Of a DNA stretch of 64,000 bases, positions 36,915 to 46,924 are shown in pieces. The notes beneath the pieces are model-generated. The model made no database searches. It saw only the letters and a program-made list of their open reading frames with translations, and had not been told where the DNA came from. Positions within the stretch are counted from its first letter, which is position 1; each line of letters begins with the position of its first letter. Position numbers and translations under genes: made by a program. The stretch is from JBGTGG01 sp964398945 (GTDB taxonomy: Bacteria; Bacteroidota; Bacteroidia; Cytophagales; Cyclobacteriaceae), in NCBI GenBank assembly GCA_964398945.1, contig CAYNOT010000001.1:124001-188000 (forward strand), in the 5' to 3' direction.

Positions 36915-37841
36915 ATGAAAAAATCGATCCCCGGAAGAACCCATTTACATCAATTTATTATTTACAGTTCGCTTATCCTTTCCTTGTCGGGATGCACTCA
37001 AAAACCTGAAATCAATTTTCCTGTAAATGTTGGCGTAAGGCCTGAAAGTATTACAAAAGGGTTTAATGGAAATTATTACGTCACCGTTATGAATGGAAAC
37101 GAAACAGGTGATGGTGAACTGGTAGAGATCTCCAGTACTGGCATAAAAGTTTTTGCCAACGGATTTGACGAACCGAAAGGCATTGCCTATCTAAATGACC
37201 ACCTGTACTTTTCAGATGTTACACGAATCTGGAAAGTTGATAAGGATGGAAACGCTTCGGTCTTTGTTGACAAGGAAGATTTTCCGGAAGATGTATTGTA
37301 TTTAAATGATGTATCAAAAAATGCGGATGGCACTGGGATTTTTGTTGCCGACATGGGAGCGACACAATACATGCGCGATGAAAACAATGCACTATGGCCA
37401 ATCGAAAGCGAGCAAGCCACATTAATCCCAAAGGTGGGTCGCATTTATCATATTGATTTTCAAGGAAAAGTGACGATAGCACACGATACTTCTTCACTAT
37501 TGCTAAACCCGAATGGCGTGGGCATCGACAACACGGGAAATTTTATGGTTGGGGAATTTTTCCTTGGCAACTTTTTAGTGAATCGAAATGGGACATTAAC
37601 CCCGCTGAAAGGTCAGTTCAGAGGTGCTGATGCTGTGGAACAAGATAGTAAAGGCAATTATTATATCAGCAGTTGGGAGTTGGGCACGGTCTGGAAAATT
37701 GATGGCACAACAGAAGAATCAACAATCCTCATCGAAGGATTGGAGTCTGCCGCTGATTTCTTTTTAGAAGAAGACAAAGGCCGCCTTCTTCTGCCGGATA
37801 TGAAAACAGGAATAGTATACTCCGTTGATATCAATAAATAA
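36915..37841 (+). CDS. SMP-30/gluconolactonase-like beta-propeller lipoprotein
   Basis: A 308-residue exported protein. Its signal ends in lipobox SLSGC (Cys about residue 27). Six-bladed beta-propeller repeats (NGVGIDNTGNFMVGEF, DSKGNYYISSW, FADFFLEEDKGRLLLPD-type strands) resemble SMP-30/gluconolactonase and strictosidine synthase-like proteins. Those families hydrolyse lactones or organophosphates using a Ca site, but the acidic ligands were not checked. It could be an accessory enzyme for the sugar locus starting at 38.6 kb. The gene is followed by the convergent osmC-like gene with a 14-bp gap. Confidence 0.8.
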   Translation: MKKSIPGRTHLHQFIIYSSLILSLSGCTQKPEINFPVNVGVRPESITKGFNGNYYVTVMNGNETGDGELVEISSTGIKVFANGFDEPKGIAYLNDHLYFSDVTRIWKVDKDGNASVFVDKEDFPEDVLYLNDVSKNADGTGIFVADMGATQYMRDENNALWPIESEQATLIPKVGRIYHIDFQGKVTIAHDTSSLLLNPNGVGIDNTGNFMVGEFFLGNFLVNRNGTLTPLKGQFRGADAVEQDSKGNYYISSWELGTVWKIDGTTEESTILIEGLESAADFFLEEDKGRLLLPDMKTGIVYSVDINK

Positions 37842-37855
37842 AAACCAAGTGCGTG

Positions 37856-38293
37856 CTACAACAATTCAGCAGAAAGCGTAATATCAACAGTGGAAAGTGC
37901 TTGTGAAACGGGGCATCCTTTCTTTGCATTGTTCGCCAACTCAAGGAATTTGTCTTTATCAATCCCCGGGACTTTGCCCTTTAAAGAAAGTTCGATCTTC
38001 ATAATCTTAAAACCCGAACCATCCGGATTTTCAACTGTCACAACGGCCTCGGTTGATAATTCATCGGCAGTGAACCCGGCATTACCCAATTGAAAACTAA
38101 GTGCCATGGTAAAGCATCCTGCATGCGCTGCTGCAATGAGTTCTTCGGGATTTGTTCCTGCCTTTCCATCTTCACTTACAAAACGGGCGGCAAAAGAATA
38201 GGGTGTATTGTCCAATACTCCACTGGTGGATGATAATGTACCACTACCTTCTTTTCCTGAACCGTTCCAAACAGCTGATGCTCTTCTTTTCAT
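37856..38293 (-). CDS. OsmC-family peroxiredoxin
   Basis: A 145-residue OsmC/OhrA-type hydroperoxide reductase. The fold is recognisable from the pattern TNPEELIAAAHAGCFTMALS (first reactive Cys) and the KKGCPVSQALSTVDITL C-terminal segment with the second Cys. It reduces organic hydroperoxides with lipoyl or thiol donors. The start is preceded by a normal leader; single gene, convergent with the propeller gene and divergent from the GH locus. Confidence 0.9.
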   Translation of the reverse strand: MKRRASAVWNGSGKEGSGTLSSTSGVLDNTPYSFAARFVSEDGKAGTNPEELIAAAHAGCFTMALSFQLGNAGFTADELSTEAVVTVENPDGSGFKIMKIELSLKGKVPGIDKDKFLELANNAKKGCPVSQALSTVDITLSAELL

Positions 38294-38589
38294 AATATTG
38301 ATTTTAGATGGTTGAATTGATTTTCAATAAAAATACACCGAAAGATTTCATTATCATACTTCGGGCGTTATATTTTAGGAATTGATTTATCCTATAAATC
38401 TTTTGAGAATCAATAAATTCTTAACTTACTACCTGATGTTACGCAAGCCTTTAGAATTCTTTGCGTTTTCCCTGCCTTGCCGGACAGGCAGGTTAGCGGC
38501 TTTGCGCCTTTGCGTTAAAAAATCAAAACATTGTGGAACATCAGTTACTACGTTAATTACATTGGTTAGTTTTTCACCAAGTTGAAGAT
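38294..38589. other. Gap of 296 bp with CGCAAAG-type repeat
   Basis: Divergent promoter space before the polysaccharide locus. It contains a palindrome CCTGCCT (38471-38477)/AGGCAGG (38486-38492), directly followed by GCGGCTTTGCGCCTTTGCG, the complement of the CGCAAAGGCG elements near 17.83 kb. No gene recognised. Confidence 0.6.
38471..38492. repeat. CCTGCCT/AGGCAGG palindrome
   Basis: Seven-bp perfect arms around TGCCGGAC. A close relative of the core of the inverted repeat at 13,249-13,267 and, less well, of the one at about 14,797. Confidence 0.55.
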
Positions 38590-39699
38590 ATGAAAATGAA
38601 ATCCATTTTAGCAACGGTGGTGGCGACCGGTATTTCGGTATTCACATTCGCACAAAATATCAACCCCGTTGAAGTAAAAGCCGTCATGAAAAAAGTTGCC
38701 GATTGGCAAATCACACATTTCCAGGATTCATACAGTTATCAAGAACCCCATCACCCACTCGACTGGACCAATGGTGCGTTGTACGTTGGCATGGTGAAAT
38801 GGGCGACCCTATCCGATGACCAAAAATATTATGAATGGCTTCGGAGTATCGGTGATGAAAATGAATGGAAATTACATTTCCGAAAATACTTTGCCGATGA
38901 TCACACGGTAGGACAAATGTATTTGGAACTCTATCGCAAGTATGGTGATGAGAAAATGTTAAAGCCCGCCAGGGATCAATTTGACTTTATCATTTTGCAT
39001 CCCGCCAAAACCTCACTCACATGGGAAAGTCCGTATCATCAGGACCGTTGGAATTGGTGTGATGCATTGTTCATGTCGCCTCCTGTGTGGGCCAAGCTTT
39101 ATAAAATCACAGGCGACCAAAAATACCTGGACTTTATGATGGCCGAATTTAAAGCCACTACCGATTTCCTGTTCGACAAAAAAGAAAACCTGTATTATCG
39201 CGATCAAAGTTATATGGGCAAACTGGACAACGGTACAAAAATATTCTGGGCGCGTGGCAACGGCTGGGTGTTTGCCGGTCTCGCGAATATCATGAATGAA
39301 CTTGATCCTTCAAGTAAGGAGTACAAGTATTTCCTGAGCATCTATAAGAAAATGGCTGAGAAGCTATTGGAAATCCAAACCCCGGCCGGACATTGGGCGA
39401 TGAGTTTGCTGGGACAGGAATTTTATCCAACACCTGAAACCAGTGGCACCTCTTTCTTCACATACGGTTTAGCGTGGGGCATCAACAACGGTATTCTTGA
39501 CAAAGGAAAATATGGTAGTGCGGTAACGAAAGGATGGAATGCACTTGTAAGTTATGTTACTGAAGAGGGTATGTTGGGATATGTGCAACCCATCGGTGCC
39601 GCGCCTGGCAATGCATGGCCTGATAAAACAGAAGTGTATGGAACGGGTGCTTTTTTAAGTGCAGGAACGGAAGTTTATAAATTGTATGGCGGAAAATAA
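38590..39699 (+). CDS. Glycoside hydrolase family 88/105 (unsaturated rhamnogalacturonyl hydrolase-like)
   Basis: Secreted 369-residue enzyme with an (alpha/alpha)6 toroid. The signal peptide is cleaved after residue 22 (SVFTFAQ). Motifs of the YteR/GH105 type are seen: DWTNGALYVGMVKWA, WNWCDALFMSPPVWAKL with the catalytic-type Asp, and the WARGNGWVFAGLANIM block. These enzymes release the unsaturated uronic acid left by pectate or rhamnogalacturonan lyases. With the GH5-like and arabinose genes downstream this points to pectin or rhamnogalacturonan-I side-chain use. The next gene is 25 bp away. Confidence 0.88.
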   Translation: MKMKSILATVVATGISVFTFAQNINPVEVKAVMKKVADWQITHFQDSYSYQEPHHPLDWTNGALYVGMVKWATLSDDQKYYEWLRSIGDENEWKLHFRKYFADDHTVGQMYLELYRKYGDEKMLKPARDQFDFIILHPAKTSLTWESPYHQDRWNWCDALFMSPPVWAKLYKITGDQKYLDFMMAEFKATTDFLFDKKENLYYRDQSYMGKLDNGTKIFWARGNGWVFAGLANIMNELDPSSKEYKYFLSIYKKMAEKLLEIQTPAGHWAMSLLGQEFYPTPETSGTSFFTYGLAWGINNGILDKGKYGSAVTKGWNALVSYVTEEGMLGYVQPIGAAPGNAWPDKTEVYGTGAFLSAGTEVYKLYGGK

Positions 39700-39724
39700 A
39701 CCATTGTAAACCAGCGTAAACAAT

Positions 39725-40825
39725 ATGTGTAAAAAGAAACCCATCATTTCAGTTTTAGCGTTCCTCATTGCTATTCTTTTAATTTCCTGTTCAACAAAAA
39801 GCAGTACAGAAGTATTGGCGCCTGCCCCCCGCTGGACAGAAAAACAAGCCGCAGATTGGATGCAAAAATTCCCATGGCTTCGCGGTGCCAACTTTAATCC
39901 CAGTACCGCGATCAATCAGTTGGAAATGTGGCAAGCCGAAACATTTGACACCGCAACAATCGAAAAGGAATTAGGATGGGCAAAATCAATCGGGCTCAAT
40001 TGCATGCGTGTCTACTTGCACCACGTTGCCTGGGAGGTTGACCAGGAAGGGTTTAAAAACAGGATGGAACAATACTTAACCATTGCCAACAACCATGCTA
40101 TACACACCATCTTTGTATTCTTTGATGATTGTTGGAACCCCACCTATCAGGCAGGAAAGCAACCTGAACCAAAGCCGGGTGTCCATAATTCAGGTTGGGT
40201 GCGCGATCCCGGTGATTTACTGTTCACATCAGCCAAACCGTTGGAACCAATCCTGGAATCGTATGTAAAAGATATACTCACCACCTTTAAAAATGACCAA
40301 CGAATTGTTTTATGGGATTTGTACAATGAACCCGGGAACTCAGGTTACGGAAACAAATCAATGCCACTCCTTGAAAAAGTATTTGCCTGGGGAAGGGAAA
40401 TAAATCCAACACAGCCGCTCTCTGTTGGCGTGTGGAATTCCAATCTAACCGACCTCAATCAATTTCAACTAGCAAATTCAGATGTGATTACCTATCACAA
40501 TTACAATGATGAAATCAATCATCAACAAATGATTGATACGCTAAAAAAATACAATCGCCCGATGATCTGTACAGAGTACATGGCACGAAAACACAATAGC
40601 AGATTTGAAAATATAATGCCCATTCTAAAAGCAGGAAAAATAGGCGCGATTAACTGGGGATTGGTAGCAGGGAAATCAAATACAAAATATGCCTGGGACG
40701 AACCCATTCCTGATGGCAGCGAACCTGCACTTTGGTTTCACGAAATTTTCAGAGAGGACGGTACACCTTACCGTGAAGAAGAAATTGACGTAATCAAAGG
40801 ATTGACAGGGGTTAAAAGCCAATAA
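39725..40825 (+). CDS. Cellulase-like (GH5/GH-A clan) glycoside hydrolase, lipoprotein
   Basis: A 366-residue TIM-barrel retaining glycosidase. The lipobox is LLISC (Cys about residue 21). It carries the substrate-side start FPWLRGANFNPSTAINQLEMW, the acid/base Glu in LWDLYNEPGN, and a probable nucleophile Glu in MICTEYMARK, with IGAINWGLVAGKSNTKYAWD near the end. The exact family (GH5-like or an unclassified relative) and substrate are not certain; arabinan or xylan-type chains fit the neighbourhood. It follows the GH88/105 gene closely, so probably one operon. Confidence 0.85.
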   Translation: MCKKKPIISVLAFLIAILLISCSTKSSTEVLAPAPRWTEKQAADWMQKFPWLRGANFNPSTAINQLEMWQAETFDTATIEKELGWAKSIGLNCMRVYLHHVAWEVDQEGFKNRMEQYLTIANNHAIHTIFVFFDDCWNPTYQAGKQPEPKPGVHNSGWVRDPGDLLFTSAKPLEPILESYVKDILTTFKNDQRIVLWDLYNEPGNSGYGNKSMPLLEKVFAWGREINPTQPLSVGVWNSNLTDLNQFQLANSDVITYHNYNDEINHQQMIDTLKKYNRPMICTEYMARKHNSRFENIMPILKAGKIGAINWGLVAGKSNTKYAWDEPIPDGSEPALWFHEIFREDGTPYREEEIDVIKGLTGVKSQ

Positions 40826-41055
40826 GGTGGTGCAATAAGTTTGAACCAGTGTTTTTTTGCTGGTGATCGATACATTATTTTTTAGCCAAACGTAATGAAC
40901 AAAGTGCTTTCCAAACTTGCTGAAGAAGAACTTGAGGAATGGAAATACGCAATCCCTTTGGGGACTTAATCCTTTCGCAAAAAGTATAGTAGGATTTCTC
41001 ATTGAATCCTTGTAATACAATGCATCACACGCGCATCAAAATGCTTTCTTCAGGA

Positions 41056-42672
41056 TTATCCTGTAAATGAAACCATCACGTAGACAACAATACCAATCAC
41101 CAACAACGACAAGACAATATCCCATACATTGTAGCTTGCCCGGTTTGCAGCTTTTTGTTCAGCTGTAAGCGATCCATAGGTAAGTCCCTGAATTTGCGCT
41201 GGTAGTGGGGCTGGAAAACAAAAACTTACGCCCACACATAGTATCACAGAAAATAAGAAGAACCAAGCTGCAAAAGTCAAAAAGTTGGTTTCGGCAATGA
41301 TATGCAAAATACCACCAACTGGAAGCGAATCACTTGCAAGCTCCAATCCTATTCTAATAAATGCGACAATCAACCCGACAATTAAAGTTGTCAATGCGCC
41401 CTTACTATTGATGCGTTTATAAAAAATCCCGAGCAAGAAAACAGAAGTGATCGGAGGAGCAATGTACGCTTGCATGGACTGCAAATATTCATATAAAACG
41501 CCTGATATATTCTGCATAATCGGAATCCAAAGGATCCCTAAAATAACTACGATCACTGTTGCGATACGTCCAATATTTACCAATTTATTTTCTGGTGTTT
41601 CCGGATGAAGTTTCTTGTAAATATCAACCGTAAATAAAGTTGAACACGAATTAAAAACAGAAGCTAGTGAACTCATTAATGCAGCCAACAATCCTGCCGC
41701 CACCAATCCACGCAAACCGCTGGGCATTTTATTCATTAGCAACGATGCAAATGCTTCGTCTGGTGAATCCCAATGCAACTGACCTTGATTTTTTAATGCA
41801 AGCGCTACTACCCCGGGTATTAAAAACAAAAATACAGGCAATAATTTTAATAATCCTCCGAAGATTGTCCCTCTCCTTCCTTCCTTAATATTTTTTGCGG
41901 CCAATACACGCTGCACAATGTATTGATCCGTACACCAATACCACATCCCTACGATAGTACTGGTGATGACCAAACTCGGCCACGGAAAGTCAGGATCAGT
42001 GGCAGGTCTCCACATATTTAAATACCCTGGCTCTAATGCCTCCTTCATACCACTCCATCCACCAACAGCGTTTAATCCAATGAATGTAAGGGTGGCTGCG
42101 CCAATCACCAGGACTACTGTTTGCAATGCTTCTGTATAGGCAACAGCACGCATACCTCCCAATACTGTATAGATTCCTGTAAGTACTACGGTGGCCAATG
42201 CACCGGTCCAAAAATCAATATGCAATAACGAAGCGATCACAATTCCACCCGCATAAACAGTAACGGAAATTTTTGTGAGCACATACGCAATCAAAGAGAA
42301 GACACTTAAAAACCAACGTGTTCCTGAACTAAACCGTCTCTCCAAGAATTCAGGCATGGTGAAAACACCACTTCGAATATAAAAGGGAAGAAACACCCAT
42401 CCTAATGTAATCACCAACCAGGCATGAAGCTCATAGATCAACATCGGAATTTTCCCTCCCGCACCAGCTCCGGCCAGTCCAACAATATGCTCGGATCCAA
42501 TATTGGAAGCAAAAATAGAAGCCCCAACAATAAACCATCCCATATTCCTTCCTGCGAGAAAATAGTCTTCTGTTGTTTTTTGTTTTCGTGTGATGACCCA
42601 AATTGCCACCACACCAATGATCAAAAAGTAAATCGCAATTACAATCCAATCAAGTGAATCAAATCTTTGCAT
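41056..42672 (-). CDS. Sodium/solute symporter (SSS family), probable arabinose transporter
   Basis: Inner-membrane Na+-coupled sugar symporter, 538 residues, about 13-14 transmembrane helices. Family motifs are seen: ENYFLAGRNMGWFIVGASIFASNIGSEHIVGLAGAGA in outline, then GGMRAVAYTEALQTVVL and ALMSSLASVFNSCSTLFTVDIYKK. The gene lies 37 bp downstream of araA and in the same direction as araA, araD and araB, so it is assigned to L-arabinose uptake; the sugar itself is inferred. Convergent with the GH5-like gene. Confidence 0.9.
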   Translation of the reverse strand: MQRFDSLDWIVIAIYFLIIGVVAIWVITRKQKTTEDYFLAGRNMGWFIVGASIFASNIGSEHIVGLAGAGAGGKIPMLIYELHAWLVITLGWVFLPFYIRSGVFTMPEFLERRFSSGTRWFLSVFSLIAYVLTKISVTVYAGGIVIASLLHIDFWTGALATVVLTGIYTVLGGMRAVAYTEALQTVVLVIGAATLTFIGLNAVGGWSGMKEALEPGYLNMWRPATDPDFPWPSLVITSTIVGMWYWCTDQYIVQRVLAAKNIKEGRRGTIFGGLLKLLPVFLFLIPGVVALALKNQGQLHWDSPDEAFASLLMNKMPSGLRGLVAAGLLAALMSSLASVFNSCSTLFTVDIYKKLHPETPENKLVNIGRIATVIVVILGILWIPIMQNISGVLYEYLQSMQAYIAPPITSVFLLGIFYKRINSKGALTTLIVGLIVAFIRIGLELASDSLPVGGILHIIAETNFLTFAAWFFLFSVILCVGVSFCFPAPLPAQIQGLTYGSLTAEQKAANRASYNVWDIVLSLLVIGIVVYVMVSFTG

Positions 42673-42709
42673 AATCGGTAAGTAGGTTTAAGTGAGTATG
42701 GTTGGTTTT

Positions 42710-44200
42710 TTAGCGATAGTACATCTCGTTCCAGCGCAATTCGTTTTTAAATTGATTTGGTTTGGTATCTTTTCCAATCAATGTAAACTCAATGTTCGCC
42801 ATTTCGGCAAAATCTTGCATGTGTTCTTCTGTAAGGTTTTGGCTGTAGCCGGTATGATGTGCACCTCCCGCCAATATCCACGCAGCACAACCTGTTTGCA
42901 TATCCGGCAAGGGTTTCCAAAGTACACGCGCCACCGGAAGTTTTGGTAACCCGTATTTCGGTTCAACGGCTTCTACTTCATTTACCAATAGTCGGAAACG
43001 GTTTCCCATATCAACGATCGAAGCATTGATGGCCGGACCTGCCTCGCTGTTAAAAACCAAACGAACCGGATCGCTTTTTCCACCGATACCCAACGGGTGT
43101 ATTTCACAGGATGGCGTGCCATCTGCAATCGACTCACAGATCTCGAGCATGTGGGCTCCCAACACCATCGGATTAGCAGGATCGAAATGATACGTATAGT
43201 CTTCCATAAAAGAGCTGCCACCTTTTAAACCGCTTCCCATCACCTTCATCGCGCGTACCAACGCTGCTGTTTTCCAATCCCCTTCTGCACCAAATCCATA
43301 TCCTTCTGCCATTAGTCGCTGCACGGCAATTCCCGGAAGCTGCAAAATCCCATGTAAATCTTCAAACGTGTCAGTAAACCCTTTAAAATTTCCTTCTTGC
43401 AAAAAAGCACGCAACCCGATTTCAATCCGTGCGGCATCTTCTAAAGATTTGAATTTTTCCCCTCCCCGTTTTAACGCAGATGCCATCGTATAACGTGATT
43501 CATACTCTGCAACAACTTTATCAACAGCACTGTCTGTAACCTGATGGATATAGCTTACCAAGTCTCCAATACCATATCCGTTTACACTATATCCAAACTT
43601 AATTTCGGCTTCAACTTTATCACCGTCAGTAACAGCAACCTGCCGCATGTTATCACCAAAACGACAATATTTTCCTCCCTGCCAATCGTACCAGCCAGCA
43701 GCAGCGCGCATCCATACATTCATGCGTTTTTGTACATCCGGGTTTTGCCAATGGCCCACTACCACTTTTCTGTTCAGCCGCATGCGCGTCATCATAAATC
43801 CAAACTCCCGATCACCATGGGCACTTTGATTGAGGTTCATGAAATCCATATCAATGTCATTCCATGGAATATCGCGGTTGAATTGCGTATGCAAGTGCAA
43901 CAAAGGCTTGTTTAAGATTTTCAAACCTCCAATCCACATCTTTGCCGGGGAAAAGGTGTGCATCCATGCAACAATACCAATGCAGGCAGGGGCGGCATTT
44001 GCTTCCTGGCATAGCTTAAAGATTTCTTCCGATGTCTTCAATACAGGTTTGAAAACGAGTGTGCAGGATATTTCACCGGAAACATTTAATTCTTTTACAA
44101 TTTGTTGGGAGTGGTCTGCTACCTTGTTTAAAGTTTCGGGGCCGTACAAATGTTGGCTGCCTGTTACAAACCAGACCTCTAGTTTTTTCAGATCAATCAT
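42710..44200 (-). CDS. araA: L-arabinose isomerase
   Basis: Cytosolic enzyme converting L-arabinose to L-ribulose; a Mn-dependent oligomer. 496 residues, the usual length. Signature segments are VWFVTGSQHLYG at the start and the metal and active-site stretches GFGAEGDWKTAA (Glu), SFMEDYTYHF (Glu), VLGAHMLEICES (His), and HHTGYSQ near residue 450 (His), matching the four metal-ligand positions known for E. coli AraA. It is second last in the araB-araD-araA-symporter order, 128 bp from araD. Confidence 0.97.
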   Translation of the reverse strand: MIDLKKLEVWFVTGSQHLYGPETLNKVADHSQQIVKELNVSGEISCTLVFKPVLKTSEEIFKLCQEANAAPACIGIVAWMHTFSPAKMWIGGLKILNKPLLHLHTQFNRDIPWNDIDMDFMNLNQSAHGDREFGFMMTRMRLNRKVVVGHWQNPDVQKRMNVWMRAAAGWYDWQGGKYCRFGDNMRQVAVTDGDKVEAEIKFGYSVNGYGIGDLVSYIHQVTDSAVDKVVAEYESRYTMASALKRGGEKFKSLEDAARIEIGLRAFLQEGNFKGFTDTFEDLHGILQLPGIAVQRLMAEGYGFGAEGDWKTAALVRAMKVMGSGLKGGSSFMEDYTYHFDPANPMVLGAHMLEICESIADGTPSCEIHPLGIGGKSDPVRLVFNSEAGPAINASIVDMGNRFRLLVNEVEAVEPKYGLPKLPVARVLWKPLPDMQTGCAAWILAGGAHHTGYSQNLTEEHMQDFAEMANIEFTLIGKDTKPNQFKNELRWNEMYYR

Positions 44201-44328
44201 TCCTATTTCTTTTGATACTCGTTAATTCCTATCCTTAACATCCTTTTGGATCAGCTCATTAACTTTACTCCGGCAAACCAACACAGCTAATTCAAAAATT
44301 AATTTTTTCATGATTTCAAAACAACATG

Positions 44329-45030
44329 CTATTGTCCATAATATGAATCAGGACCATGCTTGCGTTCAAAGTGTTTTTTGATCAAGGCATCCTTCAATCG
44401 CGGTGCCTGAGGATTGATCCTTTCTGTGAGCATCGCCATTTCGGCTATAGTCTCCAGCACAGCACTATTGTGTACAGCCTTTTCAGGTGTCTTGCCCCAG
44501 GTAAAAGGTGCATGGTTTCCCACCAAAATCATTTCCACTTCTTCATAGCTTAGCTTTCTCTCCTTCAGGCAATTGATGATTTGAAATCCGGTTTCATATT
44601 CATAATCACCCTGAATCATATCATCACGCATTGGAGGTGCACACGGAATATCGGCTGTAATGTAGTCTGCATGGGTGGTACCATAAATGGGAATATCACG
44701 CTGAGCCTGTGCCCATGCGGTGCTAAACCTTGAATGGGTATGCACCACTCCACCAATATTTTCCCAATGCTTATAAAGGACTGCATGTGTTTTGGTGTCG
44801 GAGGAAGGGCGGAGATTACCCTCAACAGTTTTTCCATCAAAATCAACGATCACCATTTTATCAGGTGATAACTGATCATAGGCAACACCACTTGGTTTAA
44901 TTGCAAAAACCCCCAACGCCCGGTCAGCAGCACTTACATTGCCAAATGTAAACCGGACCAACCCCAGGGCTGGTAGTTGCATATTTCCTTCAAAAGAGGA
45001 TTGCTTTATATGGTCGTATTTTGAAGACAT
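44329..45030 (-). CDS. araD: L-ribulose-5-phosphate 4-epimerase
   Basis: Class II aldolase-fold Zn enzyme of 233 residues, converting L-ribulose 5-phosphate to D-xylulose 5-phosphate. The family markers are GNVSAAD, GVAYDQLSPDKMVIVDFDG, the Zn ligands in VVHTHSRFST and the later His in LVGNHAPFTWG, and the C-terminal KRHGPDSYYGQ-like end (KHGPDSYYGQ). The length is typical. It sits 21 bp downstream of araB, so co-transcribed. Confidence 0.96.
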   Translation of the reverse strand: MSSKYDHIKQSSFEGNMQLPALGLVRFTFGNVSAADRALGVFAIKPSGVAYDQLSPDKMVIVDFDGKTVEGNLRPSSDTKTHAVLYKHWENIGGVVHTHSRFSTAWAQAQRDIPIYGTTHADYITADIPCAPPMRDDMIQGDYEYETGFQIINCLKERKLSYEEVEMILVGNHAPFTWGKTPEKAVHNSAVLETIAEMAMLTERINPQAPRLKDALIKKHFERKHGPDSYYGQ

Positions 45031-45051
45031 TGATTTTTTACGAAGTTGATA

Positions 45052-46743
45052 TTAAACATTGAAAACTGCCATGGTTTTTAAAGATTTAATATCCAGTGCA
45101 TTCCCAAGTGTTTTATATTTTTGATAGCGTATATGGTAAATTTTTGTGTTTGCCGGATTGGGCGTATATGTAATATCAAAACCTTGCCCCATTGCCGACA
45201 TAGCATCCTCCACTTTCGAATAAATACCGGCTGCAGTTGCTGCAAACATAGCAGCTCCCAATGCACACGTTTGTTCGGATTTATGTATACGAAGTGGCAT
45301 ACCGATAACATCCGCCATTACCTGCATTATGTAGGGTGATTTTCTTGCAACACCACCCAACCCGATAAGCCCCTTAACGGGTACTCCTTCTTCATTGAAT
45401 CGATCAACAATGGCTTTCGCACCAAAGCATGTAGCTTCTACCCAGGCTTTAAATAGATGGGGAGCAGTTGATCCCAAATCCAGATTGGTCATGGCACCTT
45501 TTAGTAATTGATCCGCATCGGGTGTCCTTCTTCCATTCAACCAATCAATGGCGAGCTCATTGTCTTCATCCAACGGAATCAAGGCTGCTTGCCGTGTTAA
45601 TTCCGGGATTATCCTTTCAAGGATCTCCTCTTCCAATTGCGATGCAATTTCAGGGCTTACAAGTGATGATGACTTCAATAAAGAAGTGATGGGCCATGAC
45701 AACATTTTTTTAAACCACGCATACGTATCACCAAATGCAGACTGCCCTGCTTCAAGGCCTACCATTCCGGGAATGATCGAGCCGTCTACTTGCCCGCAGA
45801 TTCCATTAACCAATTTGCCCGACATCCCATCCGCAGGAACCACCATCATGTCGCATGTTGAAGTTCCCATAACTTTACTTAGATGATAGGGTTCAATTTG
45901 TCCGCCAACAGCTCCCATGTGACAATCAAATGCACCAATGCCCACCACTACTTCCGTTGAAAGCCCCAACCGCTTCGCCCACTCTTCACTAAGTGTTCCT
46001 GCGGATTGATCAGCAGTGTAGGTATCTGTAAACAAACGTTCCGTGAACCCGGAAAGCAAAGGATCGATTCCTGAAAAAAAATCATCTGGAGGAAGGCCGT
46101 TAAATTCCGCGGCCCACAATGCTTTATGGCCGGCCGAACAAACCCCGCGCTTCAACTTGTGCACGTCATCTCCTCCCGTTAACAAATACGGTATCCAATC
46201 ACAATGCTCAACCCAGGAATAGCAAGCCTTCTGAACTTCTTCGTCTTCCCGCAAAATATGGAGCAGCTTCGCCCAAAACCATTCGGATGAGTAAATACCA
46301 CCAACAAACCGGAGATATCGAATGTCAAAATTCTCTGCGTGTCGATTAATCTCTGCGGCTTCTTTGGTCGCTGTATGATCCTTCCAAAGCACAAACATGG
46401 CATTGGGGTTTTTTTCGAATGCCGGAATGAGGGATAATGGAACGCCTTGTTTATTTACCGCTATTGGGGTAGAACCTGTTGTATCAATTGAAATTGCTTT
46501 TAGATTCTTACGAGCCGCATCACCAGCCAGATCCAGGCACTCTTGAATGGTAAATTCAAGGCCTTCTATATAATCCAGCGGATGTTGTCGAAATTGATTT
46601 TTTGATGGGTCACAATACATTCCACTACGCCACCGCGGATAGTGAAAAACGGAGCTAGCCTTCTCATCACCATTGGACGCATCCACTAAAACAGAGCGGA
46701 CTGAATCCGTCCCATAGTCAACACCTAAAACATAAGCCTCCAT
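45052..46743 (-). CDS. araB: Ribulokinase
   Basis: FGGY-family kinase phosphorylating L-ribulose to L-ribulose 5-phosphate with ATP. 563 residues, normal. It starts with the phosphate-1 loop YVLGVDYGTDSVRSVLVD and contains the C-terminal GLGGVARKSPYIMQVMADVIGMP (FGGY signature 2-like). First gene of araB-araD-araA-symporter on the minus strand, so the operon promoter should lie in the 181 bp upstream (46744-46924); a TGTACA-containing partial palindrome at about 46818-46824 is a candidate operator only. No araR-type regulator is encoded in the window. Confidence 0.96.
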   Translation of the reverse strand: MEAYVLGVDYGTDSVRSVLVDASNGDEKASSVFHYPRWRSGMYCDPSKNQFRQHPLDYIEGLEFTIQECLDLAGDAARKNLKAISIDTTGSTPIAVNKQGVPLSLIPAFEKNPNAMFVLWKDHTATKEAAEINRHAENFDIRYLRFVGGIYSSEWFWAKLLHILREDEEVQKACYSWVEHCDWIPYLLTGGDDVHKLKRGVCSAGHKALWAAEFNGLPPDDFFSGIDPLLSGFTERLFTDTYTADQSAGTLSEEWAKRLGLSTEVVVGIGAFDCHMGAVGGQIEPYHLSKVMGTSTCDMMVVPADGMSGKLVNGICGQVDGSIIPGMVGLEAGQSAFGDTYAWFKKMLSWPITSLLKSSSLVSPEIASQLEEEILERIIPELTRQAALIPLDEDNELAIDWLNGRRTPDADQLLKGAMTNLDLGSTAPHLFKAWVEATCFGAKAIVDRFNEEGVPVKGLIGLGGVARKSPYIMQVMADVIGMPLRIHKSEQTCALGAAMFAATAAGIYSKVEDAMSAMGQGFDITYTPNPANTKIYHIRYQKYKTLGNALDIKSLKTMAVFNV

Positions 46744-46924
46744 ACCAATTTCTTCCTATAAATGACAGTTAAATCGATTGAATTGGAGGTCAATATACAA
46801 TAATATCTTAATAAGTGTACATATAACAGTTATTATTTATGATCTGCAAATGTGTTCCTACCGGGACACAGTCCAATACGGTTTGGTTATCTTTTTTCCC
46901 GGGCGGTGTTATCAGCAGGCAGTA

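Noticed and set aside
40895..40969. 24-codon open frame between the GH5-like gene and the symporter gene
   Set aside because: Too short, no upstream signals, no homology recognised.
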